Below are positions 5,226 through 13,707 of a stretch of DNA of 39,569 nucleotides, one piece after another. Each line of letters starts with the position of its first letter. Position 1 is the first letter of the stretch. A program made the translations under genes and the position numbers. This stretch comes from DAOWGG01 sp965369815. Its GTDB lineage: Bacteria > Patescibacteriota > Gracilibacteria > UM-FILTER-43-11. The notes beneath the pieces are model-generated. The model had not been told where the DNA came from and searched no databases. It saw only the letters and a program-made list of their open reading frames with translations. The DNA lies in NCBI GenBank assembly GCA_965369815.1, contig CBDUQS010000006.1:1-39569 (forward strand). The letters are read 5' to 3'.

Positions 5226-6278
5226 ATGAAAAGTATTAATGTAGCCATAATTGGCGTAGGAAATCTCGCTAAAGCGCTAGTAGAAGGAGTATCTTTCTAC
5301 AGAAATAATCCAGATGAAAAGAGTAGTTTAGCACATCCAGTTATCGGAAGCTATAAACCAGAAGATATCAATTTTGTTGCAGCCTTTGATGTAGATGAAA
5401 GAAAAGTTGGTAAAAATCTAAATGAAGCAATTGCAGCTGAGCCTAATGTGACCATGAAAATAGCAGACCCCCTTGAGACAGACGTTGTAGTCCAGAGGGG
5501 CCCAACAATAGATGGCATAATTGATGAAATGAGAGATAGATTTATTAAGGAGAGCGCTGAGCCAGTAGCAGATATTGTAAATATTCTTAAAGAGACTAGG
5601 GCAGATATTGTAATAAATCTAATTCCCACCGGTAGTCATGAGGCCACATACGCATATGCTGAAGCTGCTCTTGAGGCAGGCTGTAGCTTTGTAAACTGCA
5701 TCCCTACCCCACTAGGAACAAATCCTAATTGGAGAGATCGCTTCGAGAAAAAGGGATTGGTACTTTTGGGTGATGATACAAAAAGCCAGCTAGGTGCTAC
5801 TATGCTTAATAGCGCTTTGCTTGAGCTACTAAAAAATCGTGGTTTGAAAATTACAAATGTTGAACAGGAGAACCGTGGCAGTAATACTGATCACTTCAAC
5901 CTATTGCATCGCCCTGAGTCAAAAGAAAAGTCAAAAAGAGAAGCGCTTACAAAATCTTTAGATGCTGATGATGCCAAACCTAAAGTAGGATTCTACTACG
6001 AAGGTGAGCCTTCTGGTCACAAAGTTGCAAACCTTAAAATTGATGGTGAAATTTTTGGCGGCACACCAATATCTATTACAGCTGAAATAGAAGATGAAAT
6101 CAGTATCAATGGTGCAGGTACGATAGTAGATGCTATACGTATTACAAGATTATTACTTGATAAGGGAATGCAAAAAGAAGCTGCAAAAACTTGCCCTTTC
6201 CTAATGAAATCCCCCCCAGAGACTATGACTACCTCAGAAGCTTTTGAAGCTTTCAATAAAATCACCGAACAGGTGTAA
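5226..6278 (+). CDS. ino1: Inositol-3-phosphate synthase (Ino1)
   Basis: A 350-residue NAD-dependent enzyme turning glucose 6-phosphate into inositol 3-phosphate. The NAD-binding GVGNLAKALVEG loop is at 10-21. The family signatures DDTKSQLGAT (183-192) and NRGSNTD (216-222) supply active-site lysine and substrate contacts. The length fits the short archaeal/actinobacterial form rather than the ~510-residue eukaryotic one. It is the last gene of the cassette after the methyltransferase. Inositol synthesis is uncommon in bacteria; products elsewhere include phosphatidylinositol, mycothiol and di-myo-inositol phosphate. No phosphatase or CDP-alcohol transferase is in the window to tell which applies. 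Confidence 0.93.
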   Translation: MKSINVAIIGVGNLAKALVEGVSFYRNNPDEKSSLAHPVIGSYKPEDINFVAAFDVDERKVGKNLNEAIAAEPNVTMKIADPLETDVVVQRGPTIDGIIDEMRDRFIKESAEPVADIVNILKETRADIVINLIPTGSHEATYAYAEAALEAGCSFVNCIPTPLGTNPNWRDRFEKKGLVLLGDDTKSQLGATMLNSALLELLKNRGLKITNVEQENRGSNTDHFNLLHRPESKEKSKREALTKSLDADDAKPKVGFYYEGEPSGHKVANLKIDGEIFGGTPISITAEIEDEISINGAGTIVDAIRITRLLLDKGMQKEAAKTCPFLMKSPPETMTTSEAFEAFNKITEQV

Positions 6279-6377
6279 AATTACTAAAAAATGTACTAAA
6301 AGGTTATATTATCTACAAAATAGTCAGTACCCCTCCACTATCATAAAAAACTTCGTTCTTCAGGTAGTTAATAAAAA

Positions 6378-6965
6378 CTATTTTAGTGGAGAAAAGCTCA
6401 TCCGATGAATCTTACACGGCCCATGCTTTTTAATGGCACCTAAATGAATCTCAGTTCCATACCCCATATGCTGATTAAAACCATAATGGGGATATTTTTT
6501 ATGATAATCCCGCATGAGGTGATCCCGAGTAACCTTGGCAACAATCGAAGCCGCCGCAATTGAAAGAACTTTCTGATCCCCTTTTACAATCGCCTTTTGA
6601 GGAATCTCCATAATATTCACAGGCACCGCGTCAATTAGAATAAAATCAGGAACTGGATCAAGTTTCAAAATTGCTCGTCGCATCGCCAACTTCGCTGCAT
6701 TTAAAATTCCCATTTCATCGATCTGCCTCCAACCAACAATTCCAACCGCAAAACTCAAGGCACTGTTTTTAATTTCGACAAAAAGCTGCTCCCGTTGTAG
6801 ATCTGTAAGCTGTTTAGAGTCTTGAATGGACTCATTGCGATAATCAGCGGGTAAAATAACCGCACCCGCCACAACAGGTCCAGCCAAAGGGCCACGACCT
6901 ACCTCATCCACGCCAGCAATGTGCTGATAACCTTTTTCCCGAAGCTGTTGTTCTTCTTGATACAT
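6378..6965 (-). CDS. rnhB: Ribonuclease HII
   Basis: A 195-residue RNase HII cleaving RNA in RNA/DNA hybrids and single ribonucleotides in DNA. The GVDEVGRGPLAGP motif supplies D20 and E21 and the GRG substrate contact. DSK follows near residue 49, an Asp lies in FILIDA, and the last metal ligand is in KVTRDHLM. Normal length and all catalytic acids are present. The start is ATG with an AT-rich leader made of AATTCGA/AATTCTA repeats and no Shine-Dalgarno sequence. It follows the flippase gene by 24 bp on the same strand, so co-transcription is likely although the functions are unrelated. Confidence 0.95.
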   Translation of the reverse strand: MYQEEQQLREKGYQHIAGVDEVGRGPLAGPVVAGAVILPADYRNESIQDSKQLTDLQREQLFVEIKNSALSFAVGIVGWRQIDEMGILNAAKLAMRRAILKLDPVPDFILIDAVPVNIMEIPQKAIVKGDQKVLSIAAASIVAKVTRDHLMRDYHKKYPHYGFNQHMGYGTEIHLGAIKKHGPCKIHRMSFSPLK

Positions 6966-6989
6966 TTTTTCGAATTTCGAATTTAGAAT

Positions 6990-8528
6990 TTAGGGCTTCT
7001 TGCGTAGCAAGCTAATCATCTCTGGTGTAATTGCCTTTGTTTTAAACATAAGTAGTAAATAAACAAGCCCACCCAGTGGAACCAAAACAGCCAACTGCCA
7101 TATAAACCAAGAGTCAGCCATTAAATCAAATCCGAAATAAACAACAATCCCCATTACAGCCGCGGAGAAGGAAGTACGAATCAGCGTGCGAACAGACAAG
7201 TGGAAGCCAAGTAACTTTTGAGCGGCCCAATAGGTAAAAATAAGAATAATCACTTCGGATATAACGGAGGTAACCGCTGCCCCACGAAAGCCCCAAACGG
7301 GAATCACTAAGAAATTTCCGATTAAATTAAATACAACTGCCCCCGCATTAATGAACATTAATTTAACCTGCTTATTCAAAACCACTAAAGTGAAACCAAA
7401 CAAAGCATTTAAGAAGGAGAACAGCATTGCAAACATCAAAAGACGAACCGCAACATCCGATCCAAATTCAAACACAGTACCACTCAAAAATTCAGGATCA
7501 GAAATAAAATGAATAATGGGTCGAGATAAAATATACCCCCCAATCAAAATAGGGAGACCTGTGGCCACTAAAAAATCAAATGAATACTGCATCAACTGAC
7601 GAATTTTCTGGCTCTGTTCTTCGATATAACGCGTCATCACTGGCAAAACTGAATTCATAAAATAAACCGGGATAATCACCAGCATCTCCAACATGCGCAT
7701 GGCGACCCCATAAAGCCCAATTTCAGTATCAGAGCAAAGGGTCTTTAAGCATGCTGTCGTCGGCTCAGGAAGAGTTTGACTGTGAGGAAGTAAAAAGGTC
7801 ATCAAAATGACATCAAGGCGGAAGTATATGGTATTTAAGATCAAAGCCACACCAAATGGCAACGAAGTAATAAAAATCTTTTTCCAATAAGAAAAATCGA
7901 ATTTATAAGTAATTTTGCAATAACGACGCACATAATAAGTCGTGATCAGGAACATGGTTAAATTACCAATAACGCCCGCAAAAAGAAGATGATAAAAGCC
8001 AGCAGCAAGGTTGCCTGCAAAGGCGTAATAAGCCACCCAACCCATATATAAAACCGAAGCCACTTTACCAATCACCAATCCAATCGTAGCGTATTGCATC
8101 TTTAAATGAACCTGAAGCACACTAGAAATCGTACCGTTTAAAAGGGTAATAATAGTAGCTAAAGTCGCGATAAGAACCCCCAATGGGATTAAAGTGTCTG
8201 AATAGCGAGGGATTAAAAAAACCGTTAAAACCGCCAATAACATGGCCACAATAGCCAAAAACGTACGAAGTCCCATCACATTCCCAAGAATCACAGGAAT
8301 CCGGCTTTCATCCCGAGACATTTCTTTAACCGTGATCGTATAAATACCGAAATCAGCAATAATTCCGAAAAAAGCTAAAAATTGATAAACCGTCGTGTAG
8401 TCTCCGTATCCAGACGTCCCCAAATAACCCGAGATAATCTTCAGAACCAAAATAGAAAGACCCGCTGTAATTAGCTTTCCTAAAACCTGAATAAAGGTGT
8501 TTTCGAGAATTTTACGAGCAATCGACAT
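6990..8528 (-). CDS. Oligosaccharide flippase (Wzx-like, MATE superfamily)
   Basis: A 512-residue polytopic membrane protein with about 12-14 hydrophobic segments. It opens with ARKILENTFIQVLGKLITAG and SGYLGTSGYGDY, typical of the polysaccharide biosynthesis (PST/Wzx) branch of the MOP superfamily. Such proteins flip undecaprenyl-linked sugar units across the cytoplasmic membrane. MurJ is less likely because its characteristic start is not seen. A loop near residues 250-270 contains two Cys (TTACLKTLCSDTE). Other surface-glycan genes occur in the window (glmS, rfbB, glycosyltransferase) but are not adjacent. The substrate cannot be deduced. Confidence 0.88.
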   Translation of the reverse strand: MSIARKILENTFIQVLGKLITAGLSILVLKIISGYLGTSGYGDYTTVYQFLAFFGIIADFGIYTITVKEMSRDESRIPVILGNVMGLRTFLAIVAMLLAVLTVFLIPRYSDTLIPLGVLIATLATIITLLNGTISSVLQVHLKMQYATIGLVIGKVASVLYMGWVAYYAFAGNLAAGFYHLLFAGVIGNLTMFLITTYYVRRYCKITYKFDFSYWKKIFITSLPFGVALILNTIYFRLDVILMTFLLPHSQTLPEPTTACLKTLCSDTEIGLYGVAMRMLEMLVIIPVYFMNSVLPVMTRYIEEQSQKIRQLMQYSFDFLVATGLPILIGGYILSRPIIHFISDPEFLSGTVFEFGSDVAVRLLMFAMLFSFLNALFGFTLVVLNKQVKLMFINAGAVVFNLIGNFLVIPVWGFRGAAVTSVISEVIILIFTYWAAQKLLGFHLSVRTLIRTSFSAAVMGIVVYFGFDLMADSWFIWQLAVLVPLGGLVYLLLMFKTKAITPEMISLLRKKP

Positions 8529-8616
8529 AAATCTGAGTAAAACAACGAAATAAAGATACAGCGAAAGCCCCTGATTTCAAAGGAATAAGGAGATATTTTT
8601 ACACCCTATTTCATCC

Positions 8617-8645
8617 TTGACAATTTATAGTAATTATGGTATCTT
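8617..8645 (+). promoter_or_regulatory. Promoter of the exported protease gene
   Basis: TTGACA (8617-8622), a 17-bp spacer and TATCTT (8640-8645), giving a leader of about 50 nt before ATG 8704. The divergent flippase gene starts at 8528. Confidence 0.7.
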
Positions 8646-8703
8646 ATCACTCTACCGACAAAACAAAACCAAAAACAAAAGAGATATCCCTTAATTTAGC
8701 TCT

Positions 8704-9522
8704 ATGCTACTTAGACTTCTCTCTACATTTTTGGTTATTCAAGCGCTTTCATTTGGCCTTTGGCAAACCATGCAACCTGCATCAGCGGAGGTGCAAATGC
8801 CCGCTATTCCAGAAGCAATTGTCGTAGAACATAAGGCAGCCGAATCAACTAATTTCGACTATCTTAAATTCGCCGCACGAACCAAAGACGACGATTTTTT
8901 CTTATTGGATCCAGTAAAACGAAATGAACTCATCGATGTGCTAAAAAAACTACCCAGTGAACACACTTCAACTCTAAAAAACCTAGTACTAGATTACGAT
9001 CCAAAAGCCCATCGTGGATTGGGTGGAAAAAATATCATCATCATCCGTGCCGTCAATATGGGGCCATCAGAATTTATTGGCGTACTGGTTCATGAAATTG
9101 GACACAGCGTCGATTTAGGCCACTTGAGCGAGGTGAATAAGTCAAAAAAGAGTGATTTTAAAGACGGGAAAAAAGCAATTTATGAAAGTGATCCAAGTTT
9201 AGATTTTTATAAAATCAGCTGGGAAAACGAGCTAAAGAGAAATAAGAAAGCAACCAATCTAGATTTCGTTTCTGGCTATGCAATGTCTGACCCTTTTGAA
9301 GATTTTGCGGAAAGTTATGTTTACTACGTGTTGCATAACAAAGATTTTAAAAGCAAAACACATACCAGTGATGCAATGCTTCAAAAATACAACTTCATGA
9401 AATACGTTGTATTTGGAGGAAGAGAATTTGAGACAGGAGATGTACTAATGGATAAGCTAAATAACCGACCGTGGGATATTACGGTTTTGAGCTATGACCT
9501 TGCCAACTTCTTAACAAGCTAA
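8704..9522 (+). CDS. Exported zinc metalloprotease-like protein
   Basis: A 272-residue protein with an N-terminal signal peptide (hydrophobic residues about 2-20, likely cleavage after ASA at 28). The zinc motif HEIGH is at 130-134 (H130, E131, H134), preceded by EFIGVLV. Downstream, DPFEDFAESYVYYVLH fits the third-ligand helix of gluzincins of the anthrax-lethal-factor type, where the Glu of FAE binds zinc. H140 gives an alternative metzincin-like HExxHxxxxxH spacing, but the usual Gly at 137 is Asp. The protein probably acts outside the membrane on proteins or peptidoglycan-associated peptides; the target is unknown. A good promoter lies upstream, and the next gene starts one base after the stop. 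Confidence 0.8.
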   Translation: MLLRLLSTFLVIQALSFGLWQTMQPASAEVQMPAIPEAIVVEHKAAESTNFDYLKFAARTKDDDFFLLDPVKRNELIDVLKKLPSEHTSTLKNLVLDYDPKAHRGLGGKNIIIIRAVNMGPSEFIGVLVHEIGHSVDLGHLSEVNKSKKSDFKDGKKAIYESDPSLDFYKISWENELKRNKKATNLDFVSGYAMSDPFEDFAESYVYYVLHNKDFKSKTHTSDAMLQKYNFMKYVVFGGREFETGDVLMDKLNNRPWDITVLSYDLANFLTS

Positions 9523-9523
9523 A

Positions 9524-10168
9524 ATGATAATAAAGCTAAAAAAACCTAAAAACGGCTATTCCAAACCAGTAAGCGATACTGTTCATGAAATAGTAGAACT
9601 TCTCACTGAACATGGAATGTTTGCTACCAATCATATTGTTGGGAATCAGTTTACTATGGAAACTGAACATTTTGACACTTCTTATCAAGAACGCCTAAAA
9701 CAAATCGATGGCGACACTTATCAACTTGCTGGGATTACATTCAAACTAGCTAGGAGAGGTCAAATGAGCTATGAAGAAAATCTACTTCCTCACAGAAAAG
9801 AAGATAGATTCAGAATAGGTAATAACAAAAAATCCCCGACTCACACGCAAGATGCTAGTAAAATACTAACGATAGATAAAAATGTAGACCCCAATAAACC
9901 ATTTATTTCAGATAGATCAGAGCAAGTACAAAGAGTATATGAAACATACCTAAGGCGAGCCATTGCCGAATTCCGCAAATGGATTGATAGCTCAAAAGGA
10001 TACCAACTCAAGTCTACCTACACCTGTCAGCTCGATTCAAATCGTAAAGTTACTAGAACCTTTTGCTTGCCAGAAGATGACGAAAGAGAAATTTTGAATT
10101 TAATGAGAGAAAAAAGAGCGCAAATAGGAAAACAAGTGCTATCTAGGTATCGTAAGATAGTCAAATAA
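9524..10168 (+). CDS. Hypothetical protein, 214 aa, downstream of the protease
   Basis: I do not recognise this protein. It is soluble, rich in Lys, Arg and Glu, and lacks a signal peptide. A basic C-terminal half includes RSEQVQRVYETYLRRAIAEF as a probable amphipathic helix. The start codon lies one base after the protease stop, so the two genes are almost surely one transcript. A cytoplasmic partner or regulator of the exported protease is possible but speculative. Its stop is TAA and a convergent gene ends 31 bp beyond. Confidence 0.7.
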   Translation: MIIKLKKPKNGYSKPVSDTVHEIVELLTEHGMFATNHIVGNQFTMETEHFDTSYQERLKQIDGDTYQLAGITFKLARRGQMSYEENLLPHRKEDRFRIGNNKKSPTHTQDASKILTIDKNVDPNKPFISDRSEQVQRVYETYLRRAIAEFRKWIDSSKGYQLKSTYTCQLDSNRKVTRTFCLPEDDEREILNLMREKRAQIGKQVLSRYRKIVK

Positions 10169-10199
10169 GACTCAAAACTTTAAGAATGTGGAATCTTTT

Positions 10200-10994
10200 T
10201 TAAAACAAACTACTCTGGGCATTCCCTCTAATCTTATCGACATCCTCCTTCTTCCCACACTCCTCACAAAGCATTTCTACTAGCTCTGCCATGGTATACC
10301 TTAAATTTTCTATCTTCTTTTTATAAGGACGATAGTTTTTTGTATTCATAAAAAGCGCTTCATTCAACTCAATCTGAATCCCAGGAAGCCCGCTACGTGA
10401 ACAATGGTATCCAATAATATAACGACCGGTAAAGGGGTCATTCACTTTCACTTTAAAGCCCCTGTTCTCAAAAAACTTCATAATCTTCGTGGTAATCACT
10501 CGAGAGCAAGTGGTGTAATGACGATTACCAAGAACTATGTCTGCACGCTCCTTCCCAGAATCTGGCTTTGTGGCTGGTGTTTCATGACGCATAGAATGGC
10601 CATCAATCATAAATTTCATTTTTGGCTTCAGTTCCTCAATTTTTTCATGAAAAGCGTAATGATATTTTTGAACTCGATCAAAAACAACTTCCATCGAAGG
10701 AGGTGTTTTATAAATAGGATTCCCATCGATATCCACACTAACCACCACCCCACGATTGGAAAGTTGATGTTCCATTTCAATGTCATCCGGGGCACGGTTA
10801 AGGTCAACTACCAATCGATTAATTCCTCCTTTCACTACATGAGCGTTAGTAATGTCAAAAATCTGATCCGTATAAGGATCGGTATTTTTTTTAATCTGAA
10901 AATCAGACAAATTCATCATGCGCCGTAACTGAATCGGAACAAAGATTGATCCATGAGGAATGCTAATGAGAACAGGATGTTTTTTATGTGGCAT
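10200..10994 (-). CDS. N-formylglutamate amidohydrolase family protein
   Basis: A 264-residue member of the N-formylglutamate amidohydrolase (HutG-type) fold, a zinc hydrolase related to carboxypeptidase-like enzymes. Family marks are SIPHGSIFVP near the N-terminus, DLNRAPDD, the FMIDGHSM metal-binding segment and GIQIELNEALF towards the C-terminus. In histidine degradation the enzyme yields glutamate and formate, but no hut genes are nearby. The true substrate may therefore be another N-acyl amino acid or a peptide. The start is ATG with a leader of AT-rich repeats and no Shine-Dalgarno sequence. The next gene on the strand, upstream, encodes acylphosphatase. Confidence 0.85.
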   Translation of the reverse strand: MPHKKHPVLISIPHGSIFVPIQLRRMMNLSDFQIKKNTDPYTDQIFDITNAHVVKGGINRLVVDLNRAPDDIEMEHQLSNRGVVVSVDIDGNPIYKTPPSMEVVFDRVQKYHYAFHEKIEELKPKMKFMIDGHSMRHETPATKPDSGKERADIVLGNRHYTTCSRVITTKIMKFFENRGFKVKVNDPFTGRYIIGYHCSRSGLPGIQIELNEALFMNTKNYRPYKKKIENLRYTMAELVEMLCEECGKKEDVDKIRGNAQSSLF

Positions 10995-11034
10995 ATTTTT
11001 TTAAATTATAAATTCGAAATCCGAAAATCGAATT

Positions 11035-11307
11035 TTAATAACGTATGGAAAAATCTTCAAATTCTTCCATATAAGGAAGTTGCTCTACTTTTATCTTTTC
11101 AACCTGACAAGTACTCGGCCCTCCATGACACCAATCAACAAAGTCATTGATTTTATTTTCAGGACCCTCCGCAACAATCACAACCGTTCCATCCGCCTCA
11201 TTCGCAACCCAGCCAGAAATGAATAACTCCTCAGCTTTTTTTTGAGCATGATCACGAAAGAAAACTCCTTGAACTTTTCCGCTGATCGTCAGTCGAACTC
11301 GTATCAT
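11035..11307 (-). CDS. acyP: Acylphosphatase
   Basis: A 90-residue acylphosphatase hydrolysing acyl phosphates such as carbamoyl or acetyl phosphate. GKVQGVFFR supplies the phosphate-binding loop and catalytic R18. GWVANEADG supplies N36, the water-orienting residue, at the family's usual 18-residue spacing. Typical length, cytoplasmic. Its ATG overlaps the stop of the upstream DUF1361 gene by 4 bp (ATGA), implying translational coupling. That overlap contains the only TGA stop codon among the genes of this window. Confidence 0.95.
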   Translation of the reverse strand: MIRVRLTISGKVQGVFFRDHAQKKAEELFISGWVANEADGTVVIVAEGPENKINDFVDWCHGGPSTCQVEKIKVEQLPYMEEFEDFSIRY

Positions 11308-11930
11308 TTTTTAATTTTCCATATAAATAAATCCATTCCATAGTAGATCAAATAAAAGCTGATCGCAAAGACAAGGAAATTAAAAAACAAATTCAGATCG
11401 GTAAAATAGCTAAAGCCCGTTTGCACAACCGACCACGGACGAGTGAGAAGATCCCACGTATTGAAACGTTCGAAAAGGCCAAACAAAACCCCAATAGAAG
11501 TGAGAGGAATAACAATAACGGGAAGTAACGTACCGAACAAAGTACCGAACATCTTCTTACAGACTTGGCTCATTTTTTTAAGCGCATAATAAAAAGTAGG
11601 GAGGCCAATAAGAGCGTAAGTAAAAAAGAACATCGACATCCACATCGTCCCTTCGGCACAAACTCGATACTTATCAAAATCAAAACAATAATTCACCAAA
11701 TGCCGAACGATGGTAAATAAATAAGCCGTATTAGGAAACATAAATAACCAAAACAAAAAGGCAAAAACAAAAATGGATCGATCGGATAATTTAAGCTGAC
11801 TCCATTTTTTACGCTTCGTTGCTAATGCCAAATAATAAACAGTGATCACTGGGATAACCGCTAAAAAAATATTCCAAAAAATCGCCAAAACTTTATATTT
11901 ATTGATCGAAAGGGAGAATAAGAATTCCAT
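11304..11930 (-). CDS. DUF1361 integral membrane protein
   Basis: A 208-residue protein with about six hydrophobic segments. The FPNTAYLFT motif after the second/third membrane segment and the RFNTWDLL motif in the second half are hallmarks of the DUF1361 family, whose function is unknown. It sits 1 bp downstream of glmS on the same strand and overlaps acyP, forming a glmS-DUF1361-acyP run. It ends with TGA, unlike every other gene here. No promoter is seen in the 1-bp gap, so it depends on upstream transcription. Confidence 0.85.
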   Translation of the reverse strand: MEFLFSLSINKYKVLAIFWNIFLAVIPVITVYYLALATKRKKWSQLKLSDRSIFVFAFLFWLFMFPNTAYLFTIVRHLVNYCFDFDKYRVCAEGTMWMSMFFFTYALIGLPTFYYALKKMSQVCKKMFGTLFGTLLPVIVIPLTSIGVLFGLFERFNTWDLLTRPWSVVQTGFSYFTDLNLFFNFLVFAISFYLIYYGMDLFIWKIKK

Positions 11931-11931
11931 T

Positions 11932-13695
11932 TTATTTTACAGTTACTGATTTCGCCAAATTCCGTGGCATATCAGGATCAAGCCCACGAAGCACAGCAAT
12001 ATAATAAGCCAAAAGCTGAATTGGGATAATATTCACGAGCGGCGAAGCGACACCCACATCGGGTACCTTAATCCACTCATCAAAAGCTTCATTATTCTCA
12101 GGGCTAATTCCAATAATATAAGCCCCTCGAGCTTTCAGCTCCATTGTATTAGAAATAATATCCTGCTTCACCTCATCGTTAGCGACAATCGAAATACAAG
12201 GAGTTCCTTCGGTTATTAAAGCGATTGGACCATGCTTCAGTTCTCCCGCTGCAAACCCTTCTGCATGAATGTAGCTCACCTCTTGAATTTTAATGGCCGC
12301 CTCCAATGCCATTGGGTAATTCTCTGCCTTTCCAATAATATAACAATTTTCATGATCCTTAATCGCCTCCGCCACACTTTTAATGTAAGTAAGGAAGCGT
12401 GGATTAAGAATGTCATTGATTTTAGAAGCAACTTCCGCAAGCAAACGCCGACCTTCCTGAAGCTCACCAACCATCGCCGTTGCAATTAAAAGCAAAAGCG
12501 CCATTTGAGACGTCGCCGCCTTAGTGGAAGCCACCGCTTTTTCAGGCCCCGCTTTAATATGCAAAGAAAAATCGGACTGACGGGCAATCGTAGAACCCTC
12601 TACATTCACTAAAGAAAGGACTTTAGCTCCCTTACTTTTCGCCGCCTCCATCGCTTCAAGAACATCCGCCGTTTCACCACTTTGAGAAATAACAACGAGC
12701 AAACTTTCAGGGCGAAGGAAGTGATGATAAATGGGAAACTCGGAGGATGGAGCAAAATTCACATGACGATGTGCAATCATAGAAAAGAAATACTCACCCG
12801 CCATACAAACCTTCCCCGCCGTTCCACAACCCGATAGAAAGCAACCGCGAGAATCTTTGATCTGCTGAGCGATATGCATGATTTCATCAGTGTCTTGATT
12901 GATCGCTCGATGGATGGTCTCTTTTTGCTCCATGATTTCCTTAAGCATAAAGTGGTCATACTCACCCTTCTCAGCCGATTCCGCCTGCCAATCGATGTTC
13001 ACGAGTCGTTTATCAATCGGATCACCCGTTTCTAAATTCAAAAATTCAACGCCACCATCCACAATCACCATTTCATTGTCATCCAAATAATTCACATCCT
13101 GGGTATACTCCATAAAGGCAGGAATATCAGAAGCTAAAAAGTATTCTCCATCACCAATTCCAACAATAAGCGGGGAACCACGACGAGCCGCGATCAGGTA
13201 ATTCTCTCCTACATTCATCACCACAATGGCATAACGCCCCTCAAGGCGCTGGATTGTTTTTAAAACAGCTTCTTTAAAAGGGAGCTCTTTTCGATACTTC
13301 GCAATCAGATGAGCAATAACTTCAGTATCGGTTTCAGAAACAAAGTTTTCCTTCCCCAACTCATCACGAAGCTCTTGGTAGTTTTCAATAATCCCATTAT
13401 GAACCACTGCAATTTGTCTTTCTGGATCAAAATGAGGATGAGAATTAGCATCGGTTACCCCTCCATGAGTTGCCCAGCGAGTATGCCCCATCGCCAAACT
13501 CGTTTTCTTATCTTTAAAGTCATCTAAATTCGCTTCCGAAATCTTTCCAACTTTCTTTTCAACAAAAAGCTCACCATCAAGATCGGTGGTCACCCCCCAT
13601 GAATCATACCCACGATACTCGAGTTTCTGTAACCCTTTAATCACAAGTTCTAGCGCATCATCACGCTTCCCTAAATATCCGAAAATTCCGCACAT
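11932..13695 (-). CDS. glmS: Glutamine-fructose-6-phosphate aminotransferase
   Basis: A 587-residue enzyme making glucosamine 6-phosphate from fructose 6-phosphate and glutamine, the entry point to UDP-GlcNAc for peptidoglycan and surface glycans. MCGIFGYLG gives the N-terminal nucleophile Cys after Met removal, and GHTRWATHG and HNGIIENY belong to the glutaminase domain (to about 215). Two SIS sugar-isomerase domains follow (about 265-395 and 430-570; FLSGCGTAGK, SQSGETADV, ELKHGPIALI). The C-terminus ends DMPRNLAKSVTVK, the usual motif. It follows rfbB by 12 bp. I see no glmS ribozyme in this short gap. Confidence 0.97.
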   Translation of the reverse strand: MCGIFGYLGKRDDALELVIKGLQKLEYRGYDSWGVTTDLDGELFVEKKVGKISEANLDDFKDKKTSLAMGHTRWATHGGVTDANSHPHFDPERQIAVVHNGIIENYQELRDELGKENFVSETDTEVIAHLIAKYRKELPFKEAVLKTIQRLEGRYAIVVMNVGENYLIAARRGSPLIVGIGDGEYFLASDIPAFMEYTQDVNYLDDNEMVIVDGGVEFLNLETGDPIDKRLVNIDWQAESAEKGEYDHFMLKEIMEQKETIHRAINQDTDEIMHIAQQIKDSRGCFLSGCGTAGKVCMAGEYFFSMIAHRHVNFAPSSEFPIYHHFLRPESLLVVISQSGETADVLEAMEAAKSKGAKVLSLVNVEGSTIARQSDFSLHIKAGPEKAVASTKAATSQMALLLLIATAMVGELQEGRRLLAEVASKINDILNPRFLTYIKSVAEAIKDHENCYIIGKAENYPMALEAAIKIQEVSYIHAEGFAAGELKHGPIALITEGTPCISIVANDEVKQDIISNTMELKARGAYIIGISPENNEAFDEWIKVPDVGVASPLVNIIPIQLLAYYIAVLRGLDPDMPRNLAKSVTVK

Positions 13696-13707
13696 ATTAA
13701 AATTGTG

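Noticed and set aside
5351..5629. Long minus-strand frames inside the inositol synthase gene (also 6017-6265)
   Set aside because: They mirror the codon pattern of a well-supported gene on the other strand and show no family features.
6337..6388. CCACTA/TAGTGG as a terminator between inositol synthase and rnhB
   Set aside because: A 6-bp stem with a loop of about 40 nt is weak and there is no adjacent T run in the right place.
11304..11930. UGA read as glycine (genetic code 25)
   Set aside because: All genes are intact under the standard code and the DUF1361 gene ends with TGA in an ATGA overlap with acyP.
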